A stretch of 64,000 nt of DNA from Ailanthus altissimus (lineage: Eukaryota > Streptophyta > Magnoliopsida > Sapindales > Simaroubaceae). The DNA is taken from the NCBI GenBank assembly GCA_946807835.1, contig OX327712.1:17440001-17504000 (forward strand), in the 5' to 3' direction. The translations under genes and the position numbers were made by a program. Shown here one piece after another: positions 34,090 through 56,680 of the stretch. How positions within the stretch are numbered: the stretch's first letter is position 1; the number at the start of each line of letters is the position of its first letter. Below the pieces are notes generated by a model. It worked only from the letters and a program-made list of their open reading frames with translations, had not been told where the DNA came from and did not search any database.

Positions 34090-37000
34090 TGAAGAAAGAA
34101 CGAGTATTGTTTTAAGATCTGAGTTTTTATAACAAAGTTGAAGTAGGTAAAACAATTCCGATAACATTCTTTAATTATTTTTTTATATTTTATTTCTAAA
34201 TATTATTTGTTAATTTAATTTTTAATTTGTACGAATAATTTTATCTCTCTATAAAATTTGCGCGATTAAAGATACAAAAGCTTTTACCATATCAAGAGTA
34301 AATTTTGACTTTGGGATTGGAGTTACTCTATCTTTAGTTTTTAGATAATATTTCAATTATTCAAGTATAATTTTTTTTTAAATTATATTTTTTAACATAA
34401 TATATAATAAATTAGTTTGGTTGCAACCTTGCATATTGCCAAAGACTATTTTAAGAACATGATGATCAATTATGTTTGTTATTGATTTACATGCTTTTAT
34501 TTTTAGCTTTTGGACTTAATATGTTTAAGTGATGTGGATGAATAATAAATGTGACTTATTATTTGCGAATGTTATAATTATGAACGTGTAGTCGTGATTC
34601 TTGTGAATATGTGATGATGATATATTGAAATTTTGGAATATTGGATTATTGATATTTAGTGAAGTTGATTTGGTGTTAGAAGTTGAAAGCAAAGATTTAA
34701 AAATTATATTGGAGTATTATAATTTTTTGCATATATATTATGATTTATGAAAATGTCCTAAATTTATGAGAGGTTCATCAATTTTTTTTTAAATTTATAA
34801 CACTTATTAAGATATGCATGTATGTACTTAATTTTTTTAGAATAAATGTTAATTAATTTATTATGAATGTAAATACACATTTTGACTTTTGCTATGTGCT
34901 TGTATATTTTGTCTATTTACTCATTTAGTTCTTATTTTAATACTTTACTTTTTATTAGTTATTACATCCAATTAATTCATTAAGATTTTTTTTACTACTT
35001 AAATTAATAATTTTTCATAAATAATTAGTCCAATAAATATATATATATTTCGACCTTGGTTATCATAGACTAATCCTCTACTTTTTTTTTTATTATATGT
35101 TCCAATTGTTTTGTTACATATTTTAAATAAATTAAAAGATAATGCATAGATTAAGTTGTATTACTAAAAATTTTAAGATGTATAATAAAATATAAAATAA
35201 AATTAATAATAAAAAAAAATTGAAACAATCCTTTCATAAAATTTTATCATAGTTCCAATTATTTACCCATCTAGTTAGGGTTTTGTTATAACATCGATAT
35301 TAAGAAGATTGACGATTTAATCCCTAAAGTTTTAGAGAATTACTTAGTTAATTCTTATATTTTTTAAATATTTATATTAATACTTATTATTGAAAAAATA
35401 ATGTTTGAAGTATACTTTTTAAAAATATCAAACTAAATGAATATTTTTTAATCATAACAAATAGTCTCATATTTAATTAAATTTATCTTATTGTCTTAAA
35501 AAAGTGTATTTTAAACATTCTTTTTTCATTGATAAGGACGAATCAAAGTATTTAAAAAAGAATAAAGACTGCATAATTCAACTAAACTTCAAGCACGAAA
35601 CTAACAATTTGGATGTTGAATATTGTTTAGTTTGATGTTATATATTAGAGTATTATATTTTATTTTTACGTTTTTTTAAATTTTTAAATTGAAAAATAAT
35701 TATAGAGATAATATACATTAAGATAGGTGGGGGGTGTTAATTAGTTTTACTGATAAAAGAAAAAAGTTATTGAAATGATATAAGAGAAATATAATTTGAA
35801 TCATGCTTTTATCAAGATGGAGGAAAGTTCTTTAAATAACACACTAAGAGATAAATAAATTTCTCTCCTATCCTATCAATGACTTCATTAACTTAATAAT
35901 AATAAAATTTCACAATTTTTTTTATAAAAATAATTAATTACACCACTTAATTAATAAATATCACATTATTTGAAATGGAAACTTCCAATAATGAATTAAG
36001 GAGTAGTATTACTTATCAAACAAAAACAAGAAAAAGCATGTTAAGATACCATTATATGAGTTGAACTAGCCCAAAAGGCCCAAACCGAGCAGCCCAATTG
36101 CTAAGTTAGCCTTATTTTTTTGTAAATGAAAGCTCACCCAGCCCACTGGGGAAAAACGGGTAACTAAATTTCCACCTTGGTTTGTTTATAGAATTGATTC
36201 TAAATATACTCCACGTATTTGCTAAATGGAAGTGTTTGAGCCTCCTTCATCTTTCATCTTCCTTGAATTTATCAAAATATTTCTAAGCATTTAGACACAT
36301 TTAAGAAAAACTCAAAAAAAAAAATCCAACATCAATTTATTTTGGTTTATTATGAAAAATAAAAGAAAAAAAAGGGGGACTGGATTGTTTAAATCACAGA
36401 ATTGTTGGGGGTGAAAATGAAAACTATGTGAAAAGCAAGAGATGGAAACATAAAAAAATGGAAAAACAAAAACTAATGACGAGTAATCCAAAGAAGAATG
36501 GAGATAAATGACAGAGAAGAAAAAGCTCACGTACCCATTAATCTCTGCAGAATTGTTTTTTAAGTCTAAGAAGGCAAATAACAAATAATTTAATAAATTG
36601 TTAAATTAAGAATAATAATTTAGGAAGTTAAAGCTTCTTAATTGTGTTTATAAAATAATTTTTTTTAAGGTTTATTTTTATGAATGTCTTTGAAATAAGG
36701 CTTAATGTTAGTGCTACACCTTACATTTTGAAATTAGTATCCAGTACTTTTACTATTTGCAATATATTTATTTATGTAATGTCTAATATACCTTTAATCA
36801 AATACTTATTAATTTGTTTAATTTTAGTACTCTTCTTTTTTTTTTTTTCTAACTTAAGTACTAAAAAAAAAATTTAGTACTCTTATTTTTTTTAACTTTA
36901 GTACTAAAAAAAATAAAATTACAAACTATAATTATTTTTAATTTTTAACATTTATATAAAATATGACTTATTGTAAACTTTTCTTAAGAATAAAATTTTT

Positions 37001-37700
37001 TAAATAAATTTTTTTAAATAAATGGTAAAAAATAAAAATAAAAATTTGATTAAATTTTTTTATTTTACTACTAAAAAAAAGAGAGAATGTCAAATTAAAA
37101 ATATAAATTAAGAACAGTATAAATAAGGATATATTAATTGTTTTAAAATAATTTTAGTATATTCTATCCACTTAAATGATATCTTACAAATAGTAAAAAT
37201 ATTAAAAGCTAATTTCAAAATATAAGAATATCATTTATATTAAATCTTACCCTAAGAGTGTGTTTATTTTTATTAATAAAAAATTACATATTCCTTATAT
37301 TAAAATCATGCCCTTTAGAAAAAAATGCTCCATGTCTTTGATCAAAGCATATGTATACTCATTGGCCTTGTATTAAGATAAGGACTGTTGACTTCCAACA
37401 AATTAACCCACAAAATTGAAAATAAAAATTAATATATTATTCATTTATTCACGTTTAAATATTTTAAAATATGTTTAAAAATGCTTTTGACCCTTAAAAA
37501 GTACTTCTAGATTTTCCTTTTTCCTAAAAGCGCTTCTAGATTTATTTTAAATAAAAAAAATTATAATGTTTATCCTATTTTTTAGGACTCTTATTTTTTT
37601 TTATAAATTTTATCATAATATTTCTGGTTCAAAGTTATGTAAAAATGGAATACTAATTTTATTTTTAAAAACAAACAATAAAATAAAAATAACATTTAGA
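34090..37700. other. Intergenic, very AT-rich
   Basis: No gene or complete element is seen over 3.6 kb. Short AT frames occur on both strands without codon bias or family motifs. Homopolymer T runs are frequent. Confidence 0.6.
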
Positions 37701-37710
37701 CCCTTAATGT

Positions 37711-37920
37711 GAAATGTAAATATAAATTTTAATGATTTTAAAATTTTTATTAACATTTTTATTAGGGAACGATTTTGATTTATTTTAATTACAATTTTTT
37801 TTTTGTATTTATCTATATTTTTTTTAAAAAAATAGAATTTAAATATCATTTTTTTATTAAAATAAATTAAAATCATTACCTATCAATAAAAATTTTAAAA
37901 TTATTAAAATTTACATATTC
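37711..37920. repeat. Imperfect inverted repeat, MITE-like
   Basis: Arms 37711-37789 and 37857-37920 are near reverse complements (shared core TTTTAAAATTTTTATT and GATTTTAATTTATTTTAAT), separated by about 67 bp of T-rich DNA. Very AT-rich, so part of the match may be by composition. No clean target duplication. Confidence 0.5.
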
Positions 37921-38144
37921 CATACCTAAAACGTTAGGATCGAGTTATGTTTTTTCCTTTAGTAAAATACCAAACCAGGGATTAAAACGTCAATGAACAA
38001 ATTTTAAAGGATAAAATTTACCGGCACCAAAAACCAAAAAAAAGGAAAAAAGATGGCAAATAAAATAAAACAAGAAGAGTGCTTTGGCTTTGTTGTTTTT
38101 TCATTAGAAAACAAAATCTTGAAACAGCAGTAACAGAGAACTGA

Positions 38145-38165
38145 ATAATAATAATAATAATAATA
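38145..38165. repeat. (AAT)n microsatellite upstream of YAK1
   Basis: About seven AAT units in the putative promoter or 5' UTR. A (GT)8 run at about 38613-38630 lies closer to the ATG, and a (GATT)n run at about 38890 lies in intron 1. Confidence 0.8.
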
Positions 38166-38726
38166 GTAAAAAGAAAGAAAAGAAAGAAGCACGGTGCCTG
38201 TCTCGCAGACCAAAAAAAAAATTGCACTACTCTTTTTTCTTTTATCTATTTCTCTCTCGCTGCGGTTCTTCACCTTCGTCATCCTATACGATCCACTCTT
38301 TTGTTACAAATTTGCCTTTATATATATATAGATATATTTATTCTACCGAAAACTCATCTGGGTTGGTTTTATTTTCTCATTTGCGTGGTCAAAATCCAAT
38401 CTGTTCTTGGCCTTGAATTTGATACGTGTGGCATTTGGTTTTGATCTTGAATGGATCTGCTGAGTGTTGCTGGTGTGGATTTGTGAGGTTTTGTGTGAAT
38501 GAATGAGATATGGGATTGGAATCTGTTGGTGGGTTTGTGAAATTATGATCATCAGCAAACGAAACCCAGTTCAGGAAATTCAACGGTGATTGATCGATTT
38601 TTGGTTCTTTTGGTGTGTGTGTGTGTGTGTTTTTTTTTTGATTTGATGATTGGATTGATGGTGCTAGTAGGCGCGGTCAATTTGCGGATTGGAGCTTGAT
38701 TTTGGGGGGTTTTTGACGGTGGGTCA

Positions 38727-48481
<9,755 letters not shown>

Positions 48482-50500
48482 TGTTGGAATCAGCTTGATT
48501 TTACAACGAGGGATTGTTCACAGGGGGGGCTAGTAAGAAAATTGTAATGTTTACAAGTTCACATGCGTTGTGGGCCAAGCGATTCCTAATCAAAACATTC
48601 TCATTCTTTGTGCTTGCTAAATATAATTTAAGGTTATTGTTGCTTTTTGTCATCTTGTAATTTTGCATGAAATTGAGATTCTCTTGGTTCTGATGCTTCA
48701 GTGGCCTTAAATTATCATTTCACCTAATTAACTTACTTATCATACTGATCTTTTGATTGCTCCTTATTCTGTTTCAAGGAATCTAACATAGTGACTGAGG
48801 TTTATATTGCGGCCGCCGAAAGGAATTCCAATGCAAAGTTGCATGTTCAAGGTGATGGCTGGAGTGTTGGATAAGTGTTAATTGTTATTCATTTACAATA
48901 TACATCAGAAGCTGTAAATTGAACTTGTTTTCCTTCTCATTTTTTTTTTTTACTTTTGGTTTGAAATTTATTTATTAGGATAAGTTGACTAGAAGAACAG
49001 TTTTCTGTTTTCTTTTTTCTTTTCCTCTTCTGTCGAGACATGTCAGAGCCACCAACGATATCATTTATCAGTTATGTTGTATTTAAAGCAGGTCTTATAT
49101 CCTTGAATACATAAGATGAAACAGATGTTATATATTTAGTGAATAAGAATTTCTTTTAGAAGAATGTAGGTGCTCCAAATTCTTGGCTAGGGTTTCATGG
49201 GGTCAGCTGGTTCTGTTGTATAGAGCATTTAGCTTAGGATACTGTTTTTCTGTTGACAGAAGGGAAAGGGTAGATAAAGTGAGTGTGTTATATTAGGTTT
49301 TTGGCATGCACACCCCACAATTTGAATTAAATTTATTTGAGTTGATTTTGGGTTGTAATTTTATTCTTGAATTATTGGGATTTTGGGGTGGATTGGTCCC
49401 AATCCAACCAAAAATGGTTGGATGTGGATGTGCACTCCTAAATCCTAATGATAATATTTTCATTTATTTTGGGATGTCCATGTAAATGCCCAACATACTT
49501 TGTGTTTATTATAAAATTCCTCAAATGTCCCTGCTTAGTGCTTACACTATTTCTTCATCTTCTCATTCTGTAAATTTGGAGATGAATTCCTTATTTATTT
49601 ATTTATTTTTTTGTAAAATTGTTGTTAGAATAAATTTAATAAATGTGATAATGTCTCATGGTTCCATTGTATTAAGTTAAGTAAAGTGATTTAATGTTAA
49701 TGTTATATTTATATAGTTGGTTGTATATTTTGTATTTAATTAATTTTTCATTTGATGTATTTATTATGATTGCTTTTGTATAATTATTTTATTAATAAAA
49801 ATTAAAAAAAGTAAATAATTATTTAATAAATCATATTATTGATGGATGATAGAATATAAATTTTATATTCTAATGTTGTAAGCATAGTACTATTCATTAA
49901 TTCAACAGAACTATCCATTGTTTCAACATCCAAAGACAAAATCGCTCGAGCCAAGTTACATAGAAAAAATTAATATAAATTAAAAAATAATATAAAAAAT
50001 TAGTGTTCATTTGTTTGGCAACTTTAAATTTTGTATTTACTTTAAATTAATTTTTTAAATAAATTTTATTTTTTATTTTAACAACATAAGTATTTATTTA
50101 TATAGAGACGAAATCGGGGGTTGTTTAACTAGGCTACATGTCGCTCTAAACAAATTAGAATAAACTAAAAAAATAAAAATTTATATTTGTTTAATCATTC
50201 TAAAATTTGTATTTTGCTCAAAATTTTTGTTATGGGTTAAATTAATTTATTTTATATAATTTGTATTTCTCATTTTAGATGGGGTTGAAATTTTGGTGAG
50301 ATTATCTTAAAAAACTATATTGAATCTATTTCATTAATATATCTATTCTAAAAAATTTTTTTACTTCAAATTTTAAAAGTTGGAAAATGATCAAATTCAT
50401 TAGGACAAATAAAATAAATTTAGTATTATTAAGATTATTTATTTTTAAGAGAAGAAAAAAAAAATGTAGAAAAATTTGTTTTTGATGTAGTAGTTGTAAT
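48482..50500. other. YAK1 3' flank and intergenic
   Basis: The first few hundred bases are probably the YAK1 3' UTR. No further gene; AT-rich with many short T and A runs. Confidence 0.55.
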
Positions 50501-52035
50501 CGGATGTGGATAGAATGTAGGGATTGTTTGGATGAGATCCGTTACGATACGCCCACGTGTGTGAAGGAGAGTACAGAGTTAGTTGACGTGTGAATTGTGG
50601 GTCCCACAACTTCATCGATTTTTCCTCAGATGAGATGAGATGCAGATGCAACCAAGTCGTGTGGTTACCAAATACATACCTAATATCATATTTATATAAT
50701 TAAAACTAAAAATAAAAAAATAATAAGTGAAAATAGATGAATTAATGAAAAAAAAAAAAAAAAAAGGTGGCATGGCAGCATTAAAGACCACACAAGGATG
50801 GACCCAATATCTGTAACAGCCAATGCCATCTCTTCTTTCCATATCTTCTACAAATTTTGGACTTATTTCCTAGATTTTCTTTCCTCCTTTCTTTTTCTTC
50901 TTATTTACATAAATTCAAAATCAAAATCATCATACAAATTACAACAGTCTTATTACAAGACTACAAACAAAGCCTTGTAACAAGAAGAGGTTCCATAGTT
51001 GAGTCAGTTCCAAAGCCTCCTACTCTTTAGTCTTCCCCTTTTTAACTATTTTTTTCTTTTTGCTTTGTAATCAACTTCAGCTGCCCTCTTTCTTCATTTT
51101 GTTTCCTTTTGTTCAACCAACATTTTCTTCAGGTATGTATGTCATTCTTTCCTCCTTTTTTTTTTTTTTTTCATTTCTTCTGCTGTTGTTGTGTATGGAG
51201 GGCTAGTCTTTACTAATATATACTCTTGTTATTGTTTTCCTCATTACCTTCCTGTGCATTTTTTCTTCCTGTATTCAATTATCGAGCTTGCTTATGGGTA
51301 AAAGAGTTTGAAAGAGTATGAAAGTTGGAAGTCTTGTTTATGCTAAATATTTTTATCACTCTGTTAGAGAAATTCTCTTGCATGTATAACTCAAATTCAC
51401 TTATGTGATCACTTATTCAATCTGATGGATGGGGAAAAAAAAAAGAATAAGAAAACTAAAATGGTTGCTGTTTAAAATTGAAGTCACTGATGTTTTTGGT
51501 GATGCAGAAGACTCAAAAATTTGAAGTGTAACACAAAGTGAATATACCCAGTTGAGATTTGAGAACATATCCTTTTTTCCTTTTTCTTTGTTGGTCTTTC
51601 ATTTTCATATATTGCTCAGATAATCTATTGCTTGCTACTTCTGTAGAATGAATTGAGTCGTGTTAACGTACTTGTTGGATCCCTGTCTCCTGCTTGCTGG
51701 ACTCATGATTTCGTATTGTTTATATTTTGCATATATTGCTGTGAACCCATATCCAAGTTCTTGTGTTTTAAACTTCTATTGGATTTTGATGAACTGGTTG
51801 CATATACATTGACGACATATTTATGGAAGATTCCAAAATCTCTTCTTTTGATTGTTTTTTTTTCCTTGATATCAGAAGGCTAGTAAAATCGTTTTTGGAG
51901 GATTTGGAGTACACAAGAAGTATTGCACTGAGCCTGGGGAATCAAGGGCCTGGAAGAATTGTATGACATGGTTTTGATTCAAAAGGCTTGTTGAAGTCGT
52001 CTGATTCTAGTGGTTCCTGCAAGAGCAGAAGCCAT
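50501..52035 (+). promoter_or_regulatory. SIG1 promoter and 5' leader
   Basis: A perfect G-box CACGTG lies at 50554-50559, with TTGACGTG at about 50583, the core motifs of light- and ABA-responsive plant promoters, which fits a plastid sigma factor gene. The leader has a likely intron at 51133-51507 (GTATGT donor, GATGCAG acceptor) and a long pyrimidine-rich run. A second leader intron up to about 52000 is possible. Transcription start not determined. Confidence 0.5.
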
Positions 52036-55000
52036 ATGATGGCCACAGCTGCTGTTATAGGACTTAGCACTGGAAAGAGGATCTTGAGTTCGTCATTTTA
52101 CTATTCTGATATCTCAGAAAAGCTCTCGTATATCAATGATCTTGGATCAGCAAACTCTCAAGTTGGTTCAACAAAGAATGTGGTAGCTTCCAAAAAGTCA
52201 TCAAATTATAGTCCAAGTTTTCCGTCCTCCAATCAACAAAATCAGTCCATTAAGGCTCTCAAAGAGCATGTAGATACTAATTTTGCTTCTACTGAAGAGC
52301 CTTGGTTCCAGATGTCCGAAGAATTAGAAGAGGAAAGCTCTGAACTTGACTATTCCGTGGAGGCACTTCTTTTGCTGCAGAAGTCTATGCTTGAAAAGCA
52401 ATGGAATCTTTCTTTTGAGAGGACAGTTCCTACTGATTCATCAAATAAGAAAACTCACAAAAATGTTCCAGTCACTTGTTCCGGAGTTTCAGCCCGGCAG
52501 CGAAGAATGAATTCTAAAAAGAAAATAATGAGCCCGAATAAATCAATGATGCAGCATAATGGGTCCAAGCAACTAAGGTCAGTGATTAGTCCAGAGCTGC
52601 TACAGAATCGTTTGAAGGGCTATGTGAAGGGTGTGTTGAGTGAAGAACTGCTCACCCATGCAGAAGTTGTGCGTCTGTCAAAGAAAATTAAAACTGGCCT
52701 TTCTTTAGAGGAGCACAAATTGAGGTAATTAATACATTTTTATGTTCTGCTTCCTCTTTCTTGGCAGATTACCTGTTTAAAAATGTTTAGATGATTTTAT
52801 TCTTGTAGCTGTGAAAGCTTTAAATTTCTCAAGTATTCTAACTATTTTCAGTTTCACTGTTGTGGAGCTTTTTCAAATCATACTAATTTTGTATTTGAAG
52901 GATTCCTTTCGTATTTCTATTGTTTGTGTATTTGATTCTGAATTTAAATCCTTTACATTTCATTGTTTTGAAGGATTCAAATTCATTGTACCAACAAATT
53001 TTATAACTTGTACTGAAACCATTTAACATTTTTACTTTAAAAACGGCGGCAGAATAAGGGGGGCTCTGTATGTCTGACTTCCATATTTTGCCATTTTCTT
53101 CTTTAACTATCATTCTGAATAATTTCATACCTTTCAATATTCTATTTGCATATTTCTATCATATGCATATTTTGATTCTGAATTTGAATCCTTTACATTA
53201 CATTGTTTTGAGGGAAGGAAATTTATTATACCTACATATATTGTTCTTTAGAATGAAACTATTTAAAGGTTTTAATTTAAAAAAGGTGGCAAAATAAGTG
53301 GTGCTGTATTTCTTGGTTCTTTCCTATATTTTGCCATTTTCTTCATTAATCATCATTCTGGATAGTTTCGTGCCTTTCAATATTTTTTATATTCCAGAAA
53401 AAAAGAACTATCTTTTCTATAATTTTTATTCATAAAATATTTTTTGGGTATCTGTTTTGGTTATTTAGATTGAAGGAGAGGTTGGGATGTGAGCCCACAG
53501 AGGAACAACTTGCAGCTTCCTTCAGGATTTCTCGCCCAAAGTTACATACAATACTGATGGAGTGTTCTTTGGCAAGAGAGAAGCTGGTGATGAGCAATGT
53601 TCGTTTGGTCATGTCTATAGCTCAACGATATGATAACATGGGTGCTGAAATGTCTGACCTTGTTCAGGTAATTTTCTACTCTTACCAAACTGCTGTTTCC
53701 GAGACAGTTTTCTGATATTTTGATGCGGCTCTTATTTTACATTTCTCATGTAGGGTGGTTTGATTGGATTATTGCGTGGGATTGAGAAATTTGATTCTTC
53801 AAAGGGTTTCAAAATTTCAACTTATGTGTATTGGTGGATACGCCAGGTGAGGCCAATATTGCTATGCTATTATAAACAAATCATTGCATGTTTAAAAGTC
53901 AGATTTTATATTCAGAAACCAACTAAACTTCTACACGGCCATCCTAACCTTTAAAATGATTAAATTTTTCATTAACCAAATTGATATTCTGAGCTCATTT
54001 TCATAGAGATTCCTTAATCCTTCAGTAATATATTAGATTATTACCACTTCGATGGCCTCTTTGTACCCACACAGAAGTTAATTTCTAATTTCTGCACACT
54101 GCAATTTTTTGAACTGTTGTTTGACAAACTTTGAGCTTATTAGTTGACATTTGTTTCTGTTAATGTAATGTGATTGAAGTTATATTATTCAGCTCTTTTG
54201 TGGTATTTATTCTTTTGTTAGTAATTGTGCCAAGCTACTCTGGTGCCAGGGTGTTTCTAGAGCGCTAGTTGAGAATTCCAGAACTTTAAGGTTGCCTAAC
54301 CATATGCATGAAAGGTTAGGGTTAATCCGTAATGCAAAGATTAGGCTAGAAGAGAAAGGGGTAACACCATCAGTCGATGTAAGTTGATTATTCAAACATG
54401 TTAATTTCTTTGGTGCAGTTTTGTTGCTTATTTTCTCACTCTCTTCGCTTACCGTACTTGCAGAGAATTGCAGAATACTTAAATATGTCCCAGAAGAAAG
54501 TCAGGAATGCTACAGAGGTACTAACTGTTTTAAAAGTTATTCCCAGTCATTAATGCAATTATTATGTGTCCACTCACTGTACAATTTTACTAAATGTAGG
54601 CAATCAGTAAGGTATTCTCGCTTGATAGGGAAGCATTCCCCTCTCTAAATGGCCTTCCAGGAGAAACCCATCATAGTGTGAGTGAACTCAGTTTCTGCTA
54701 GTGCCTCTCAGGAATAATTTTAGTATACACTATGGTTTTTCCTTCCCTGTTGTATATAATTAACTTTTCTTTATCATTTCAGTACATTGCAGATAACCAC
54801 GTGGAAAACAACCCATGGCATGGAGTAGATGGGTGGGCGCTCAAGGTAAAAGGAATTCCCAAGCAAATGGATTTTTGAAAATTTTGAACATGAACATTCC
54901 TGGCTAGCTGCATTACATTCTTAGGGAGAGTGTGTTCTTGTGTGTATGCACTTTCTTCTTGAGTTATGAATAGTCAAATTATTTTGATGAATGCTCCAAG

Positions 55001-55575
55001 ATAAGAGAACATCGACCTTACCAATGATCTGTTTACAGGATGAAGTAAACAGGCTCATTACTTTGACACTTGGAGCACGCGAGAGGGAGATCATACGTCT
55101 TTATTATGGTCTTGATAAGGAATGTCTTACATGGGAGGATATAAGTAAACGGTGAGTAACAGATTAGTAATATTGCTGTTAATGTTATCATAATGAGCAC
55201 AGATCAAACTCCATTCCATAATATTGTTTAGGATGCAATCCACTCTTGAGGTCGTATAAGAAGTCTTGAATTAAAATTTTGTTCATAATCTCACACTCAT
55301 CAGGATGCAAGTACGAAACAGGGTGGTTGGATGTTGGTTTTGATAAACATTCAGCGTGGGAACAGTATACTGAGTGCTTCCGTTGTGCATAGTCTTCGAT
55401 CCCAATTGCACATTTTTCCCTTCCATTTCCAGTTGATTTAACAATGCTATTGTTCTAATTCTTCAGGATAGGTCTGTCCAGGGAAAGAGTTCGGCAAGTT
55501 GGACTTGTGGCACTCGAGAAACTAAAACATGCTGCAAGGAAGAAGAAGATGGAGGCCATGCTAGTGAAACATTAG
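52036..55575 (+). CDS. SIG1: Plastid RNA polymerase sigma factor SIG1 (SIGA)
   Basis: Nuclear gene for a sigma factor that directs the plastid-encoded RNA polymerase to chloroplast promoters. Nine exons: 52036-52724, 53469-53667, 53754-53846, 54250-54378, 54464-54517, 54600-54677, 54783-54845, 55039-55151, 55467-55575. They total 1,527 nt, 508 residues, in frame. The N-terminus MATAAVIGL and SSSFYYSD match SIG1 and look like a transit peptide; ATGs at 52036 and 52039 are both possible starts. Sigma region 2 includes [20 protein letters not shown] and [11 protein letters not shown] (about 275-327). Region 4 with the helix-turn-helix [14 protein letters not shown] is near the end. The pre-region-2 part is Ser-rich, as in SIG1, where phosphorylation is known. 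Same strand as YAK1, convergent with STIPL1. Confidence 0.96.
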
Positions 55576-56680
55576 TACTTTATGTTTCATTCTAAACGTG
55601 GTTAATTGAGTAAATTACTGTATATATTTTTTATACAGAAAGAAACGATATATTTTTTCAATCAGGTAGGCCTGTAATGGCCTGCGACTGAGAAAGTTTC
55701 CATGACAAGAGCAAAAACACACTTCTCTAAGAGCTTGTAAGTTGTAGCGAAGATTTTTCATGTATTGAATGTTTGATAAATACTCTGGATGAGAATCAGA
55801 TTTTGTACCATCATGGTCATTACCCCTGGAAACCTTTACTGCAGCTATATATATGCAGTTACAATTCTCTGGAGATTTAGTAATTGGGGACTATTTAATA
55901 GTAATTGAATGTCTGCAGATCTACTGAAAATGAATATTTCGTCAACTCATGTCATGTTTTAAACTTCATATCTGAAACAATTTTACTGTGGTGAAATATT
56001 CATAATTTTTTTATGCTATTATAAAAGAATTTCACTCCGGATAATTAGATTAGATCAAAAGCTCCCTAAACGCTTTCTCTAAGATATCTGCATTAAGTTT
56101 GATCATTTATATATTATTTCATATCAATAATTATTACTAATAGAATTTATTCAAATAATAAGTTACTGGTCCCTTCCAATTATCACAATCAACATCCTGC
56201 CAGGCATTTAAGTTTGAACTAGTATAATCTTAGCCCCTCTCCTACTCCTTTTCTCTCTTCCTAGTAAATGCAAAATTTTCATTAACTTAAAAAGGCACTA
56301 CAAACGGTAAAAGGTTGCCAATCCTTAATAATTCACCAGGTAATATAAAAGAGCATGAGGCACTACATAAATTAAACAACAGAAAACAATAAAGAATGTG
56401 CATGCCCGCCAACAATAATCATTATAAAACATGGTATTAGTACAGTGTATTTACAAGACTAGCTAACCAAATACAAAGAGCAAAAAGGTTGTAAGTATTT
56501 AATTAAAGTTAATATCAAGGAAAATTGTCTTGCCAAGTCAATTTCTATAACCAATAACCTTGGCTATCACGGACAAGATGGAAGGACCAAGAAGACCCTA
56601 ACCTCTCAGCTCCGAAACTGTGCTTGACTCAGCAGTAGGCTACTGTGAATGGCAACATCTCTTCAGAGCATGCTGTACAC
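55576..56680. other. Shared 3' region between convergent SIG1 and STIPL1
   Basis: 1.1 kb between the two stop codons, holding both 3' UTRs. No gene or repeat seen. Confidence 0.6.
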
